From positions 62,001 through 126,000 of the forward strand of contig NZ_PJRT01000001.1 of the NCBI RefSeq assembly GCF_002858935.1: 64,000 bases of DNA. Reading direction: 5' to 3'. The DNA is from Pantoea endophytica (lineage in GTDB: Bacteria; Pseudomonadota; Gammaproteobacteria; Enterobacterales; Enterobacteriaceae). The notes below the pieces were generated by a model. The model was not told where the DNA came from. It ran no database searches and was given only the letters and a program-made list of their open reading frames with translations. The position numbers were made by a program, and so were the translations under genes. The first letter of the stretch is position 1, and each line of letters opens with the position of its first letter. Shown piece by piece: positions 19,887-29,899 of this stretch.

Positions 19887-20696
19887 TCAGTGCTGGCAGC
19901 GTGGACACCAGAAGGTGCTGCGCTGACCATGTTTGCCGCTGACAATCGGCGTACCGCACGCACGGCAAGGTTCGCCGGCGCGGCCATAAACCTGCAACTG
20001 CTGCGCGAAGTAGCCGGGTTTACCGTCCGTTTGCAGGAAATCACGCAGCGTGGTGCCGCCCTGCTCAATCGAGCGTAACAACACCGCTTTGATGGTGTTA
20101 ACCAGCAGCTCGGCCTCTTCCTGACTCAAACTCATTGCCGAACGATCGGGCAAGATCCCGGCAGTAAACAGCGATTCGCTGGCGTAGATGTTCCCGACGC
20201 CCACCACCACTTTGTTATCCATCAGCCACTGTTTAATCACGGTGCGTTTGCCGCGTGACTTTTCAAACAGATAGGCACCATCAAATTCGCTGCTGAGCGG
20301 TTCCGGACCGAGATGGGCCAGCACGCTGCTGCCTGCGAGGTCATTGCTCCACAGCCAGGCGCCAAAGCGACGTGGATCGGTGTAGCGCAACACTTTGCCG
20401 TTGCTCATCACTAAATCAACATGGTCATGTTTGGCGGCCGGTTGTTCGCCGGGTAGCACGCGCAGACTGCCGGACATGCCGAGGTGAATGATGATCCAGC
20501 CATGCGGTAGTTCGAGCAGCAGATATTTAGCGCGACGCTGCACGCTCAATACGGGTTGGTCGCTCAACGCGTGGATTTCATGCGAGACCGGCCAGCGCAA
20601 ACGTGGATTGCGCACCACCGCATGCAGAATCGTGGCACCCACCATGTGGGGTTCGATACCGCGACGACTGGTTTCTACCTCAGGTAATTCAGGCAT
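19887..20696 (-). CDS. mutM: Formamidopyrimidine-DNA glycosylase
   Basis: Base-excision repair enzyme that removes 8-oxoguanine and formamidopyrimidines and nicks the site. The 269-aa protein begins MPELPEVET with catalytic Pro2 and Glu3, has [19 protein letters not shown] (helix-two-turn-helix) and a C-terminal zinc finger CRACG..FWCPRCQ. It follows rpmB-rpmG on the same strand as in E. coli, but a strong terminator (20724-20750) separates them, so it depends on readthrough or a nearby promoter. Confidence 0.97.
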   Translation of the reverse strand: MPELPEVETSRRGIEPHMVGATILHAVVRNPRLRWPVSHEIHALSDQPVLSVQRRAKYLLLELPHGWIIIHLGMSGSLRVLPGEQPAAKHDHVDLVMSNGKVLRYTDPRRFGAWLWSNDLAGSSVLAHLGPEPLSSEFDGAYLFEKSRGKRTVIKQWLMDNKVVVGVGNIYASESLFTAGILPDRSAMSLSQEEAELLVNTIKAVLLRSIEQGGTTLRDFLQTDGKPGYFAQQLQVYGRAGEPCRACGTPIVSGKHGQRSTFWCPRCQH

Positions 20697-20723
20697 CTCA
20701 TCTCCTCAACGAATTGCAGAAAC

Positions 20724-20750
20724 AAAAAACCCGGCCGAAGCCGGGTTTTT
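20724..20750 (-). terminator. Rho-independent terminator of rpmB-rpmG
   Basis: Stem CCCGGC / GCCGGG (20730-20735, 20740-20745) with a 4-nt loop, flanked by A6 (20724-20729) and T5 (20746-20750). On the minus strand it reads stem then T6, directly after rpmG. The symmetry would let it act on both strands. Confidence 0.85.
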
Positions 20751-20765
20751 CACAGAACACTAAAA

Positions 20766-20936
<171 letters not shown>

Positions 20937-20944
20937 TCAGTTCC

Positions 20945-21202
<258 letters not shown>

Positions 21203-21325
21203 TCAGCTCGAGCTTTAAAAACTAGGTTTTGGCCGCCTCGTCAGGCCTTAGCCCGCCCAGGCGAGTTCCATGTGAACCCGCTAAGCTGGCCCAAACGCCA
21301 AACCCGAGATTCTCAAAGGTGGCGT

Positions 21326-21354
21326 AGTATACGCCGCTCAGCCCGAGTGCTCAA
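21326..21354 (-). promoter_or_regulatory. rpmB: Strong sigma70 promoter of rpmB-rpmG
   Basis: On the minus strand TTGAGC (-35, 21349-21354) and TATACT (-10, 21326-21331) are spaced by exactly 17 bp. The start would lie near 21319, leaving a leader of about 135 nt before rpmB. The leader may hold ribosomal-protein control, but I see no recognisable structure in it. Confidence 0.75.
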
Positions 21355-21424
21355 GTCCCGAACAGATAAAGATCCCTCTGGATCGCGCAAAAATGCCCTA
21401 TTTCTGTTCAGTTGAATCGATGAA

Positions 21425-22081
21425 TTACAACCAACCGCGCTCGGCGAAAGAGGTAAACTCGCCGTGACCGATCACCAAATGATCAAGTAAACGGATATTG
21501 AGCAGCGCGCACGCTTGCCCGACTTTTCCGGTAATATCGCGGTCGGCGCGACTGGGTTCAGCGATTCCCGACGGATGATTGTGCGCCAGAATCACCGCCG
21601 CCGCGTTAAGTTTCAGCGCTTCGCGCACGATTTCGCGCGGGTGAACTTCCACGCTGGCAATCGAGCCGGAAAACATCTTCTGCGCCTGCAACACGCGGTG
21701 CTGATTATCGAGGAACAGCGCCATAAACACTTCGCGCTCCTGATGCGCCAGCACGCTTTGCAGGTAATGGCGCGTCACCTGCGGATTCTCCATCACGTTT
21801 TCCCGCGCCAGCTGGCTGGCAAAAAATCGCCTTCCCAGCTCGGCGATGGCATACAGCTGCGTCATTTTGGCACTACCCACGCCTTTAATCTGCCCGAGTT
21901 CCTCTTTGCTGGCCGTCATAATGCGATAGAGCGAACCAAACTCGTTCAACATCTGATGCGCCAACAGCAGCACGCTGGTGCCGCTGATGCCGGTACGCAA
22001 AAAAATCGCCAGCAGCTCAGCATCACTCAACACTTCAGCGCCCATTAACATCAGTTTTTCCCGTGGTGCCAGTTCCGTCAT
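21425..22081 (-). CDS. radC: RadC/YicR family JAB-domain protein
   Basis: 218-aa protein with an N-terminal helix-hairpin-helix region ([12 protein letters not shown]) and a C-terminal JAB/MPN-like metalloprotease domain with [12 protein letters not shown] and the zinc motif HNHPSG.AEPS..D. Despite the name, a DNA-repair role is not supported and the substrate is unknown. ATG 22081 is chosen because GGGAGGAG lies 6-13 bases upstream; ATG 22087 abuts that site. Its position between rpmB and coaBC (divergent) is conserved. Confidence 0.93.
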   Translation of the reverse strand: MTELAPREKLMLMGAEVLSDAELLAIFLRTGISGTSVLLLAHQMLNEFGSLYRIMTASKEELGQIKGVGSAKMTQLYAIAELGRRFFASQLARENVMENPQVTRHYLQSVLAHQEREVFMALFLDNQHRVLQAQKMFSGSIASVEVHPREIVREALKLNAAAVILAHNHPSGIAEPSRADRDITGKVGQACALLNIRLLDHLVIGHGEFTSFAERGWL

Positions 22082-22266
22082 GACCATCTCCTCCCTGCAA
22101 TGCGGCGATTCTGCGCGTCAGCCACCGTCAGCGCCAGCACGCGCTGAACGATTTCAGAGCCAGCTCGCAAAGGCCGCAGGCAGTGAAAAGGCGCACTGTG
22201 GATTTTGTGATAAAGTTGCCTGCATCTGCCGCCCCTGACGCGGCAATTTGCTTTGAGGCGAACAAC

Positions 22267-23487
22267 ATGACGGGATTAGCTGGAAAGAAAATTCTGCTGG
22301 GCGTGAGCGGCGGCATTGCTGCATACAAAGCGCCGGAGCTGGTGCGTCGGCTGCGCGATCGCGGTGCTGATGTGCGCGTAATGATGACCGAAGCGGCCAG
22401 GGCCTTTATTACTCCGCTGAGCCTGCAGGCGGTTTCCGGTTATCCGGTATTTGATGATTTGCTCGACCCGGCAGCCGAAGCGGCGATGGGCCATATTGAA
22501 CTGGCGAAATGGGCCGATTTAATTGTGCTGGCGCCGGCTACCGCCGATCTGATTGCCCGCGTCACTGCCGGCATGGCGAATGATTTGGTCACCACCGCGT
22601 GCCTGGCAAGCGCAGCGCCGGTTGCCATCGTCCCGGCCATGAATCAACAGATGTACCGCGCGCCGATCACGCAAGAGAACCTGCAGCGTCTGCAGCAGCG
22701 CGGCGTAATGATTTGGGGCCCCGACAGCGGCAGCCAGGCGTGCGGCGATGTGGGTCCCGGCCGCATGCTCGATCCGCTGGCGATTGTGGCGCACGCGCTG
22801 GAGTGGGCTGCGCCCGTCAACGATCTGCAACATCTCAGCATTATGATCACCGCCGGTCCAACCCGCGAAGCGCTGGACCCGGTGCGGTATATCAGCAATC
22901 ACAGCTCGGGCAAGATGGGCTTTGCGATTGCTGCGGCTGCGGCCAAACGCGGTGCGAAGGTGACATTGGTTACCGGCCCGGTGGCGCTGCCAACGCCAGT
23001 TGGCGTGCAACGCGTGGACGTCGACAGCGCGCTGGAGATGGAGGCGGCGGTGATGGCGCAAATCCAGCAACAACATATTTTCATTGCCAGCGCAGCCGTG
23101 GCAGACTACCGGGCGGCTAACATTGCCGCAGAGAAAATCAAAAAACAGGGTGGCGACGACAGCGTCACGCTGCAGTTGGTGAAGAACCCCGATATTGTCG
23201 CAGGCGTCGCGGCGCTGCAGGAAAATCGCCCTTATGTTGTGGGATTTGCTGCCGAAACCCAGAATGTGGAAGAATACGCGCGGCAAAAACGGGTGCGAAA
23301 AAACCTGGATCTGATTTGTGCCAACGATGTGGCGCAGGCGGGTCAGGGCTTCAATAGCGACACCAATGCTCTTCACCTTTTTTGGCAGGAAGGAGAAAAA
23401 GTCTTACCGCTCAGTGATAAGACGCTCCTTGGCCAACAATTACTAGACGAGATTGTCAGCCGTTATGATGAAAAAAATCGACGTTAA
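22267..23487 (+). CDS. coaBC: Bifunctional phosphopantothenoylcysteine decarboxylase / phosphopantothenate-cysteine ligase
   Basis: Flavoprotein for two steps of CoA synthesis: CTP-dependent joining of cysteine to 4'-phosphopantothenate, then decarboxylation. The 406-aa length equals E. coli Dfp. The CoaC half has [15 protein letters not shown], the His of [11 protein letters not shown] and the PAMNQQMY motif with [14 protein letters not shown]. The CoaB half has [25 protein letters not shown] and AAVADYR..KIKK. ATG 22267 fits the family; an 84-base in-frame upstream extension lacks support. Its end overlaps dut. Confidence 0.97.
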   Translation: MTGLAGKKILLGVSGGIAAYKAPELVRRLRDRGADVRVMMTEAARAFITPLSLQAVSGYPVFDDLLDPAAEAAMGHIELAKWADLIVLAPATADLIARVTAGMANDLVTTACLASAAPVAIVPAMNQQMYRAPITQENLQRLQQRGVMIWGPDSGSQACGDVGPGRMLDPLAIVAHALEWAAPVNDLQHLSIMITAGPTREALDPVRYISNHSSGKMGFAIAAAAAKRGAKVTLVTGPVALPTPVGVQRVDVDSALEMEAAVMAQIQQQHIFIASAAVADYRAANIAAEKIKKQGGDDSVTLQLVKNPDIVAGVAALQENRPYVVGFAAETQNVEEYARQKRVRKNLDLICANDVAQAGQGFNSDTNALHLFWQEGEKVLPLSDKTLLGQQLLDEIVSRYDEKNRR

Positions 23488-23923
23488 AATTCTTGATGCA
23501 CGTGTGGGCAATGAATTCCCGCTGCCGACTTATGCAACCTCTGGTTCCGCAGGCCTCGATTTACGCGCCTGCCTGGATGATGCGCTGGAAATCACACCAG
23601 GCATGACCACGCTGGTTCCCACCGGTTTGGCGATTCACATTGCCGATCCTGCTCTTGCCGCCGTGATTCTGCCGCGCTCCGGTCTTGGCCATAAACACGG
23701 CATCGTGCTGGGTAATCTGGTTGGTTTAATCGACTCCGATTATCAGGGCCAACTGATGGTTTCCGTGTGGAACCGCGGTCAGGACAGCTTCACGCTGCAG
23801 CCAGGCGACCGTTTAGCACAGCTGGTCTTCGTGCCGGTCGTGCAGGCCGAATTTAACCTGGTGGAAGATTTTGACACCAGCGACCGCGGCGCAGGCGGCT
23901 TCGGTCACTCAGGCCGCCAGTAA
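23465..23923 (+). CDS. dut: Deoxyuridine 5'-triphosphate nucleotidohydrolase
   Basis: Trimeric dUTPase that hydrolyses dUTP to dUMP, keeping uracil out of DNA. The 152-aa protein has all five family motifs: [40 protein letters not shown] and [10 protein letters not shown] at the C-terminus. Two adjacent ATGs (23465, 23468) are possible starts. It overlaps the 3' end of coaBC by 23 bp. Confidence 0.97.
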   Translation: MMKKIDVKILDARVGNEFPLPTYATSGSAGLDLRACLDDALEITPGMTTLVPTGLAIHIADPALAAVILPRSGLGHKHGIVLGNLVGLIDSDYQGQLMVSVWNRGQDSFTLQPGDRLAQLVFVPVVQAEFNLVEDFDTSDRGAGGFGHSGRQ

Positions 23924-23993
23924 TACGCGACACTTTTCGCTTAGCCATCTTTTTATTTCTTGTCGCCACAGGCCGCTATGTCTGTGGCAGATG

Positions 23994-24013
23994 AGGCAGT
24001 ATTGCCTGTTTTT
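23994..24013 (+). terminator. Possible weak terminator after dut
   Basis: Stem AGGCA / TGCCT (23994-23998, 24003-24007) followed by GTTTTT. A second hairpin, GCCACAG / CTGTGGC, lies just upstream (23965-23971, 23982-23988). The T run supports termination; the short stem makes it leaky. Confidence 0.4.
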
Positions 24014-24039
24014 GGTGAATTTCAGGGGTGTTGAAGGTC

Positions 24040-24636
24040 ATGGCAGAAAAAAAAGTCGCGAAACGGAATCGTCGCGAAGAGATTTTGCAGGCGCTGGCGC
24101 AAATGCTGGAGTCGGGCGATGGCAGTCAGCGCATCACCACCGCGAAGCTGGCCGCTAATGTCGGCGTGTCGGAAGCGGCGCTTTATCGCCACTTTCCCAG
24201 CAAAACGCGCATGTTTGACAGCCTGATCGAGTTTATTGAAGACAGTCTGATTACCCGCATCAATCTGATCCTGAAAGATGAAAAAGAGACGCTGACGCGC
24301 CTGCGTTTAATCGTGCAGCTGATTCTGGGATTTGGTGAGCGTAATCCGGGGCTGACGCGTATTTTGACCGGCCACGCGCTGATGTTTGAACAGGATCGCC
24401 TGCAAGGGCGTATTAATCAGCTGTTTGAGCGTATTGAAGTGCAGCTGCGTCAGGTGATGCGCGAGAAGAAAATGCGTGATGGTGAAGGTTTCCAGAACGA
24501 CGAAACGCTGCTGGCGAGCCAGTTACTGGCGTTTTGTGAAGGGCTGTTGTCGCGCTATGTGCGCTCGGAGTTTCGGTTTCGTCCGACCGCAGATTTCGAG
24601 AGCCGCTGGCCGCTGATGGCGGCGCAGTTGGTTTAA
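24040..24636 (+). CDS. slmA: Nucleoid occlusion factor SlmA
   Basis: TetR-family DNA-binding protein that blocks FtsZ ring assembly over the nucleoid. The 198-aa length equals E. coli SlmA. The N-terminal helix-turn-helix is seen in [21 protein letters not shown], followed by [17 protein letters not shown] and the family's ligand-domain sequence [21 protein letters not shown] 24040 has GAAGG upstream; the earlier in-frame start at 24028 would add four residues. It is 41 bp from the convergent pyrE. Confidence 0.97.
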   Translation: MAEKKVAKRNRREEILQALAQMLESGDGSQRITTAKLAANVGVSEAALYRHFPSKTRMFDSLIEFIEDSLITRINLILKDEKETLTRLRLIVQLILGFGERNPGLTRILTGHALMFEQDRLQGRINQLFERIEVQLRQVMREKKMRDGEGFQNDETLLASQLLAFCEGLLSRYVRSEFRFRPTADFESRWPLMAAQLV

Positions 24637-24642
24637 AAGACC

Positions 24643-24664
24643 AGGTCGGCATAAATGCCGACCT
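24643..24664. terminator. Bidirectional hairpin between slmA and pyrE
   Basis: Perfect 10-bp inverted repeat AGGTCGGCAT / ATGCCGACCT with a 2-nt loop between the convergent slmA and pyrE. On the minus strand it is followed after a few bases by TCTTTT. It probably ends both transcripts. Confidence 0.65.
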
Positions 24665-24677
24665 CATTACCGAATAA

Positions 24678-25319
24678 TTAAATCCCGTACTCTTTACGAT
24701 ACGCGCGCACTTTCGCCAGATGGTCAGCCATCTCCGGCTTCTCTTCCAGGTAATCAATCAGCTCAGCCAGGGTAATAATCGCCGTGACTTTGCACTTATA
24801 GTCACGTTCCACTTCCTGAATCGCCGAAATATCGCTGCGACCGCGTTCCTGACGATCCAGCGAAATCAACACGCCCGCCAATGTCGCGTTATGCGCACTG
24901 ATGATATCCATTGATTCACGAATCGCGGTACCGGCGGTGATCACATCATCCACCAGCATCACTTTGCCTTGCAGCGGGCTGCCCACCAGCAAACCGCCTT
25001 CGCCGTGATCTTTGGCTTCTTTGCGGTTGAAGCAGTAAGGCACGTCACGTTCATGATGATCGGCCAGCGCCACCGCGGTGGTGGTGGCAATTGGGATGCC
25101 TTTGTACGCCGGGCCAAACAGCAGATCGAAATCAACGCCGCCATCAACGAGCGCCTGCGCGTAGAAACGGCCTAACAGCGCTAAATCGCGACCGGTATTA
25201 AACAGACCGGCATTGAAGAAATAGGGGCTTTTACGTCCCGATTTCAGGGTGAACTCACCAAACTTCAGCACCCCTTTGTTCAGGGCGAATTCAATAAACT
25301 GACGCTGCCAGGCTTTCAT
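24678..25319 (-). CDS. pyrE: Orotate phosphoribosyltransferase
   Basis: Pyrimidine biosynthesis enzyme converting orotate and PRPP to OMP. The 213-aa length equals E. coli PyrE. Key motifs are [49 protein letters not shown] (flexible catalytic loop) and the PRPP loop [13 protein letters not shown]. It is downstream of rph with an attenuator hairpin between them, so it is probably controlled by UTP-dependent coupling of rph translation to transcription. Confidence 0.98.
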   Translation of the reverse strand: MKAWQRQFIEFALNKGVLKFGEFTLKSGRKSPYFFNAGLFNTGRDLALLGRFYAQALVDGGVDFDLLFGPAYKGIPIATTTAVALADHHERDVPYCFNRKEAKDHGEGGLLVGSPLQGKVMLVDDVITAGTAIRESMDIISAHNATLAGVLISLDRQERGRSDISAIQEVERDYKCKVTAIITLAELIDYLEEKPEMADHLAKVRAYRKEYGI

Positions 25320-25333
25320 TTCTCACTCCTCAA

Positions 25334-25362
25334 ATAAAGAAAAGGCGACTCTATGGTCGCCT
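25334..25362 (-). terminator. pyrE: pyrE attenuator terminator
   Basis: On the minus strand AGGCGAC (25356-25362), a 6-nt loop, GTCGCCT (25343-25349) and then TTTCTTT. It lies seven bases past the rph stop and 15 before the pyrE ATG, the arrangement of the known E. coli pyrE attenuator, where ribosomes close behind RNA polymerase in rph prevent termination when UTP is low. Confidence 0.8.
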
Positions 25363-25368
25363 GTTACA

Positions 25369-26085
25369 TCAATTAGTTAGCGCCGCTTTCTGCGCCTGAA
25401 TCAACTGCTCAATGCCGCCTCGCGCCAGCGCCAGCAGCTGCAGTAACTCGTCGTGGCTGAAGGGCTCACCTTCTGCGGTGCCCTGCACTTCAATCATGCG
25501 GCCGTCTTCGGTCATCACCACGTTCATGTCAGTTTCTGCGGCGGAATCTTCCACATACTCCAGATCGCACAGCGCTTCACCGCCGACGATGCCCACAGAA
25601 ATCGCCGCCACCATGCCTTTCAGCGGGCTGGCTTTCAGCTTGCCCGCCGCCACCAGCGCATTCAACGCATCGGCCAGCGCCACGCAGGCGCCGGTAATAG
25701 ATGCAGTACGCGTACCGCCATCGGCCTGAATCACGTCGCAATCCAGCGTGATGGTGAATTCGCCTAGCGCTTGCAAATCCACTGCTGCACGCAGTGAACG
25801 GGCGATCAGACGTTGAATCTCCAGCGTACGTCCGCCCTGTTTGCCTTTGGCGGCTTCACGCGCCATGCGGCTGTGGGTCGAACGCGGCAGCATGCCGTAT
25901 TCCGCGGTGATCCAGCCTTGACCTTTGCCTTTGAGGAAACGCGGCACGCTCTCTTCGACGGTTGCGGTGCACAGCACTTTGGTTTCGCCGAATTCAACGA
26001 GCACAGAGCCTTCTGCATGTTTGGTGTAGTGACGAGTGAGTGTGACGGGACGTGTTTCAGATGCACTACGGCCTGCTGGACGCAT
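25369..26085 (-). CDS. rph: RNase PH
   Basis: Phosphate-dependent 3' exoribonuclease that trims tRNA precursors. 238 aa, full family length, starting [14 protein letters not shown] with the conserved RxPxGRxxxxxRP region, then [20 protein letters not shown] and [15 protein letters not shown] with the phosphate site. The C-terminus is intact, unlike the frameshifted rph-1 of E. coli K-12, so pyrE attenuation should work normally. It is divergent from nupC. Confidence 0.97.
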   Translation of the reverse strand: MRPAGRSASETRPVTLTRHYTKHAEGSVLVEFGETKVLCTATVEESVPRFLKGKGQGWITAEYGMLPRSTHSRMAREAAKGKQGGRTLEIQRLIARSLRAAVDLQALGEFTITLDCDVIQADGGTRTASITGACVALADALNALVAAGKLKASPLKGMVAAISVGIVGGEALCDLEYVEDSAAETDMNVVMTEDGRMIEVQGTAEGEPFSHDELLQLLALARGGIEQLIQAQKAALTN

Positions 26086-26119
26086 GGTTTCTCTCCGGCT
26101 TGCTTAGGTTTGGCTGCGC

Positions 26120-26148
26120 ATTATACGGACTTCAGCTGCGGCTGTCCC
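26120..26148 (-). promoter_or_regulatory. rph: Sigma70 promoter of rph-pyrE
   Basis: On the minus strand a perfect TATAAT -10 (26120-26125) lies 17 bp after GGGACA (-35, 26143-26148, four of six matches), about 35 bp upstream of the rph ATG. Confidence 0.7.
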
Positions 26149-26226
26149 GCCCGCGATCGCCACAATCCTGGATGAAATTCTCTGGTGGCTGTGGCTAAAT
26201 GCGCGTTTCCTCCCTTAAAAAGATAA

Positions 26227-27414
26227 ATGATGATCGCGATACTCCATTTCCTGCTGGCGCTGGTGGTGATATTTGCCCTTGCGCTGTTGGTCAGCCACGA
26301 CCGCAAACGCATTCGTCCCCGCTTTATTATTCAGCTGCTGGTTGTCGAAGCCGCGCTGGGCTGGTTCTTCCTGCACACGGCGGGCGGACAATCGGTGGTC
26401 ACTGCGGTGGGCGGCTTCTTTGAAACCTTATTAACCTACGCCGCGCAAGGAACCAACTTTGTCTTCGGCAATATGGCAGATCAGGGATTAGCCTTTATTT
26501 TCCTCGGCGTGCTCTGCCCGATTGTGTTTATTTCCGCACTGATCGGCATTTTGCAGCACTGGCGCATTCTGCCGCTGCTGATTCGCGCCGTAGGCACTCT
26601 GTTGTCAAAAGTGAATGGCATGGGCAAGCTGGAATCGTTTAACGCCGTCAGCACCTTGATTCTCGGCCAGTCTGAAAACTTCATTGCCTATAAAGGCATT
26701 CTCGCCGATATTTCCGCGCCACGCATGTACACCATGGCGGCGACGGCGATGTCGACGGTTTCGCTGTCGATTGTTGGCGCGTATATGTCGATGATTGATG
26801 CCAAATATGTGGTTGCGGCGCTGCTGCTTAATATGTTCAGCACCTTTATTATCCTGTCGATCATCAATCCCACCCGCCCGGAAAACGAAGAGCAGATTGC
26901 GCTGGATAAGCTGCATGAAGATCAGAGCTTCTTTGAGATGCTGGGCGAATACATTCTCGCCGGCTTTAAAGTGGCGATGATCATCATGGCGATGCTGATT
27001 GGCTTTATCGCGCTGATTGCAGCAATCAATGCGTTGTTTTCTGCGGTATTTGGCTACAGCTTCCAGCAGCTGCTTGGCTACGTTTTCTATCCGTTTGCGT
27101 GGCTGGTTGGCATTCCCTCCGCCGATGCTTTGCAGGCGGCGAGTATTATGGCCACCAAACTGGTAGCGAATGAATTTGTCGCGATGATCGAGCTGAAGAA
27201 AGTGGCGGCTGAAATGACGCCACGCGGACTGGGGATTCTGTCAGTGTTCCTGGTGTCGTTCGCTAACTTCGCCTCAATCGGCATCGTTGCCGGTGCGATT
27301 AAAGGCCTGAACGAGAAACAGGGCAATGTGGTTTCCCGCTTTGGCTGGAAGCTGGTGTATGGCTCCACGCTGGTGAGCTTGCTCTCGGCCGCGTTCGCCG
27401 GGCTGTTTATCTGA
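26227..27414 (+). CDS. nupC: Proton-coupled nucleoside transporter NupC family
   Basis: Inner-membrane concentrative nucleoside transporter (CNT family). The 395-aa protein is highly similar to E. coli NupC (400 aa): [13 protein letters not shown] early, then [51 protein letters not shown] with substrate-site residues, [16 protein letters not shown], and [16 protein letters not shown] in the second half. About ten hydrophobic segments are visible. In E. coli nupC lies elsewhere, so its place here between rph and yicC is an insertion relative to that order. It is followed by a strong terminator. Confidence 0.9.
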   Translation: MMIAILHFLLALVVIFALALLVSHDRKRIRPRFIIQLLVVEAALGWFFLHTAGGQSVVTAVGGFFETLLTYAAQGTNFVFGNMADQGLAFIFLGVLCPIVFISALIGILQHWRILPLLIRAVGTLLSKVNGMGKLESFNAVSTLILGQSENFIAYKGILADISAPRMYTMAATAMSTVSLSIVGAYMSMIDAKYVVAALLLNMFSTFIILSIINPTRPENEEQIALDKLHEDQSFFEMLGEYILAGFKVAMIIMAMLIGFIALIAAINALFSAVFGYSFQQLLGYVFYPFAWLVGIPSADALQAASIMATKLVANEFVAMIELKKVAAEMTPRGLGILSVFLVSFANFASIGIVAGAIKGLNEKQGNVVSRFGWKLVYGSTLVSLLSAAFAGLFI

Positions 27415-27420
27415 TAACGC

Positions 27421-27447
27421 ATGGCGGCTGCATGGCCGCCATTTTTT
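27421..27447 (+). terminator. Terminator after nupC
   Basis: Stem ATGGCGGC / GCCGCCAT (27421-27428, 27435-27442), 6-nt loop, then T6. It touches the stop codon of the convergent lipoprotein gene. Confidence 0.85.
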
Positions 27448-27892
27448 AAAACGCCACGCACACCAGTGAATCAACCCGCATCACCGATTCCTGCTCGAAG
27501 CGCTGTTTATACACATCACGAAGTTTGTTGATGCTGTCAGAACTCGCCACATCCGGAGTGTGAATCAGCATCAACGCTTTGCTGTTTTCCCGCGCCAGCT
27601 TACCGTTCTCGCCCAGCCACTGACCTTTGGCGTCATATACCGATAAACCGTCTTTGAAACGCGGCGTCACATCGTTATCGACAAACTGCTGCCATTCGCT
27701 GCTGCTGACGATGCCACCTTTCGGTTTATTCATGCCAAACCACAACGTAGTTTGCATCATCACGTCACCAGAACCGCATACCGCAACCGGCGCGGTGTTG
27801 GGCGGGATCTTATGCATTTTCGTCGACGGAGCCTGACAGCCAGCGAGCAGTAAGGTTAATAAAGCAGGAAGAACCAGAGAGCGGAACATCAC
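27446..27892 (-). CDS. DUF3574-type lipoprotein
   Basis: 148-aa predicted lipoprotein of unknown function. The N-terminus has a signal peptide with lipobox LLAGC (Cys19). Residue 20 is Gln, which favours outer-membrane sorting. The mature part contains TTLWFGMNKPKGGIVSSSEWQ, FVDNDVTPRFKDGLSVYDA and a C-terminal ESVMRVDSLVCVAF, the pattern of the DUF3574 family. It is convergent with nupC and divergent from yicC. No pathway is implied by the neighbours. Confidence 0.75.
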   Translation of the reverse strand: MMFRSLVLPALLTLLLAGCQAPSTKMHKIPPNTAPVAVCGSGDVMMQTTLWFGMNKPKGGIVSSSEWQQFVDNDVTPRFKDGLSVYDAKGQWLGENGKLARENSKALMLIHTPDVASSDSINKLRDVYKQRFEQESVMRVDSLVCVAF

Positions 27893-28045
27893 TTCATCCT
27901 TTTAAGCGAACCAGCGCTAAGCATAAGTGTCTGTCGGTAAAAGAGGTAATTTTTTGTTATTCACGCTTAAGTGCGCTTATGCCTGTTAGCGTCGAGTCTG
28001 CCTCGCTATACTTCACCCAACATTTCTGAAAAAGAGAAGACGATT

Positions 28046-28909
28046 ATGATCCGCAGTATGACCGCTTACGCCCGCCGCGAAGCCAAAGGCCACTGGGGCA
28101 GCGCCGCCTGGGAAATCCGTTCGGTTAACCAGCGCTATCTGGAAACCTATATCCGTCTGCCGGAGCAATTTCGTGGCCTGGAGCCGGTCATCCGCGAGCG
28201 CATCCGCAATCGCCTGACGCGCGGTAAAATCGAATGCAACCTGCGTTATGACGCCGATGCCAGCGCGCAAGGCGAACTGCAGCTGAATGAATCACTGGCC
28301 AAACAGCTGGTGCAGGCCGCCAATTGGGTGAAGATGCAGAGTGATGAAGGCGCGATTAATCCGCTGGATATTCTGCGCTGGCCGGGCGTGATGTCTGCGC
28401 AAGAGCAGGATCTCGATGCCATCAACGCCGAACTGCTGGTGGCGCTGGATGGCGCGTTAGATGACTTTATCGAAGCGCGTGAAAGCGAAGGCACCGCGCT
28501 GAAAGCGATGATTGAACAGCGTCTGGAAGGCGTATCGCACGAAGTCAGCAAAGTGCGCGCGCAGATGCCAGAAGTAATTAAATGGCAGCGCGAACGTCTG
28601 GTCACCAAGCTGGAAGAAGCCGAAGTGCAGCTGGAAAATAATCGCCTGGAGCAAGAGCTGGTGATGATGGCGCAGCGCACCGATGTGTCGGAAGAGCTGG
28701 ATCGCCTGGATGCGCACGTTAAAGAAACCTACAACATCCTGAAAAAGAAAGAAGCCGTTGGCCGCCGCCTCGACTTTATGATGCAGGAGTTCAACCGCGA
28801 GTCGAACACGCTGGCTTCAAAATCAATTAATGCCGAGATCACGACATCAGCGATTGAGCTGAAAGTGTTGATTGAACAGATGCGTGAGCAGATTCAGAAT
28901 ATTGAGTGA
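28046..28909 (+). CDS. yicC: YicC family endoribonuclease
   Basis: 287-aa protein equal in length to E. coli YicC. The N-terminus IRSMTAYARREAKG and C-terminus KVLIEQMREQIQNIE are diagnostic. It contains SVNQRYLETYIRLPEQFRGLEP and the glutamate-rich ITSAVELK-like end (ITTSAIELK). YicC/YloC proteins have been reported to act as endoribonucleases. ATG 28046 is chosen over the upstream in-frame start at 27971 because it matches the family. In E. coli it is adjacent and divergent to rph; here nupC and a lipoprotein gene lie between. Confidence 0.93.
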   Translation: MIRSMTAYARREAKGHWGSAAWEIRSVNQRYLETYIRLPEQFRGLEPVIRERIRNRLTRGKIECNLRYDADASAQGELQLNESLAKQLVQAANWVKMQSDEGAINPLDILRWPGVMSAQEQDLDAINAELLVALDGALDDFIEARESEGTALKAMIEQRLEGVSHEVSKVRAQMPEVIKWQRERLVTKLEEAEVQLENNRLEQELVMMAQRTDVSEELDRLDAHVKETYNILKKKEAVGRRLDFMMQEFNRESNTLASKSINAEITTSAIELKVLIEQMREQIQNIE

Positions 28910-28928
28910 TCACGCCCTCCATTAATAA

Positions 28929-28958
28929 CGTCAAGTCCGTCATCCTACGGGCTTGACG
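28929..28958. terminator. Hairpin between yicC and the convergent unknown gene
   Basis: 12-bp stem CGTCAAGTCCGT / ACGGGCTTGACG with one G-U pair and a 6-nt loop. No T run follows on either strand, so termination strength is uncertain. Confidence 0.55.
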
Positions 28959-28969
28959 GTTAATGTGGG

Positions 28970-29899
28970 TTAACGATTTATTGAGCGTGCCATGCGCGTG
29001 TAAGTATGTCGGATACCGCGAATGGCAATGCTGTAAGCCATGATATTTTCAGGCAATGCCATCCCGATGTAACCGGTGTCACCAATATGATGAAGATCTG
29101 CGCCCGCCATCTTACTCATTAACGCGATTTGACGAATGGTATTCACATCTGCCCCCTCTTGCGATGTCCCGATCGCGGTCATCGCCAAAGCGCCATGCGA
29201 ATGAATACATTCAATGAGTGAGGCAACTTTCTGCTGACTCATACCCGGTAGTGTGCCGGGTGCAGGCACTAACACCACATCAACCCCTTGATGCACGAAC
29301 TCAGCAATATCTTGCTCGGTGAGGATGTCGCTGCCACTCTCCTGAACAATGCCAGCACCATGCATCTTACCGGTGATAATGAGTGCGCTGTTACCAACCG
29401 CCTCGCGGATCATTTTCGCCGCTTTAGCCAGCGCACGATTGCTCACACCGTTATTAGGATTGCCCGTGAGAACCAAAATTTTGGCTCCCATTTGCACCAA
29501 ACGGCAGGCGTTCTCCGCTGTTGCCGCGCGCCCTGGCACCATTTGTAATCCATCAAGATGCGTGGCATCAAAATCAGGATCTACCGCTTCAAGATTGACC
29601 CCAATAATACGCCCGGTCAGCCGGCATAATTCATGTAATATTTGTTCCGGCGCAATGTTTGCGGGCATGCCATGAATAATAGGGTTTTCACTGTCGAACA
29701 TGTTGATCAATACAATATCAGCACCCTGAGAGGCCGCCAATTCGGCGTTAGTAATATTATGCAGCAAAGGTGAAGTCATGCCGATAGTTTCGCTGACTAC
29801 CACCCGTCCTTCGCTGGCACGCACAGCATATATCAACGCATCTTTATCCATCGGCAGCAGCTCGGAAGCTGAGCAATCCAGCAAACGTTTATGTGTCAT
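28970..29899 (-). CDS. Conserved TIM-barrel-like protein of unknown function
   Basis: 309-aa soluble protein. I do not know a function. It shows repeated beta-alpha type segments: GADIVLINMFDSENP, IIGVNLEAVDPDF, AKILVLTGNPNNGVSN, SALIITGKMHGAG, GVDVVLVPAPGTLPGM and TAIGTSQEGADV, suggesting a TIM barrel with phosphate-binding glycine loops. No signal peptide or membrane segment. Related proteins, as I recall, occur beside sugar PTS operons, but none is present here. It is the first gene of the accessory region and diverges from the fimbrial operon. Confidence 0.7.
   Translation of the reverse strand: MTHKRLLDCSASELLPMDKDALIYAVRASEGRVVVSETIGMTSPLLHNITNAELAASQGADIVLINMFDSENPIIHGMPANIAPEQILHELCRLTGRIIGVNLEAVDPDFDATHLDGLQMVPGRAATAENACRLVQMGAKILVLTGNPNNGVSNRALAKAAKMIREAVGNSALIITGKMHGAGIVQESGSDILTEQDIAEFVHQGVDVVLVPAPGTLPGMSQQKVASLIECIHSHGALAMTAIGTSQEGADVNTIRQIALMSKMAGADLHHIGDTGYIGMALPENIMAYSIAIRGIRHTYTRMARSINR

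Noticed and set aside
22519..23376. A 285-codon minus-strand frame opposite coaBC
   Set aside because: Antisense shadow of coaBC with low-complexity His/Arg composition and no start signals.
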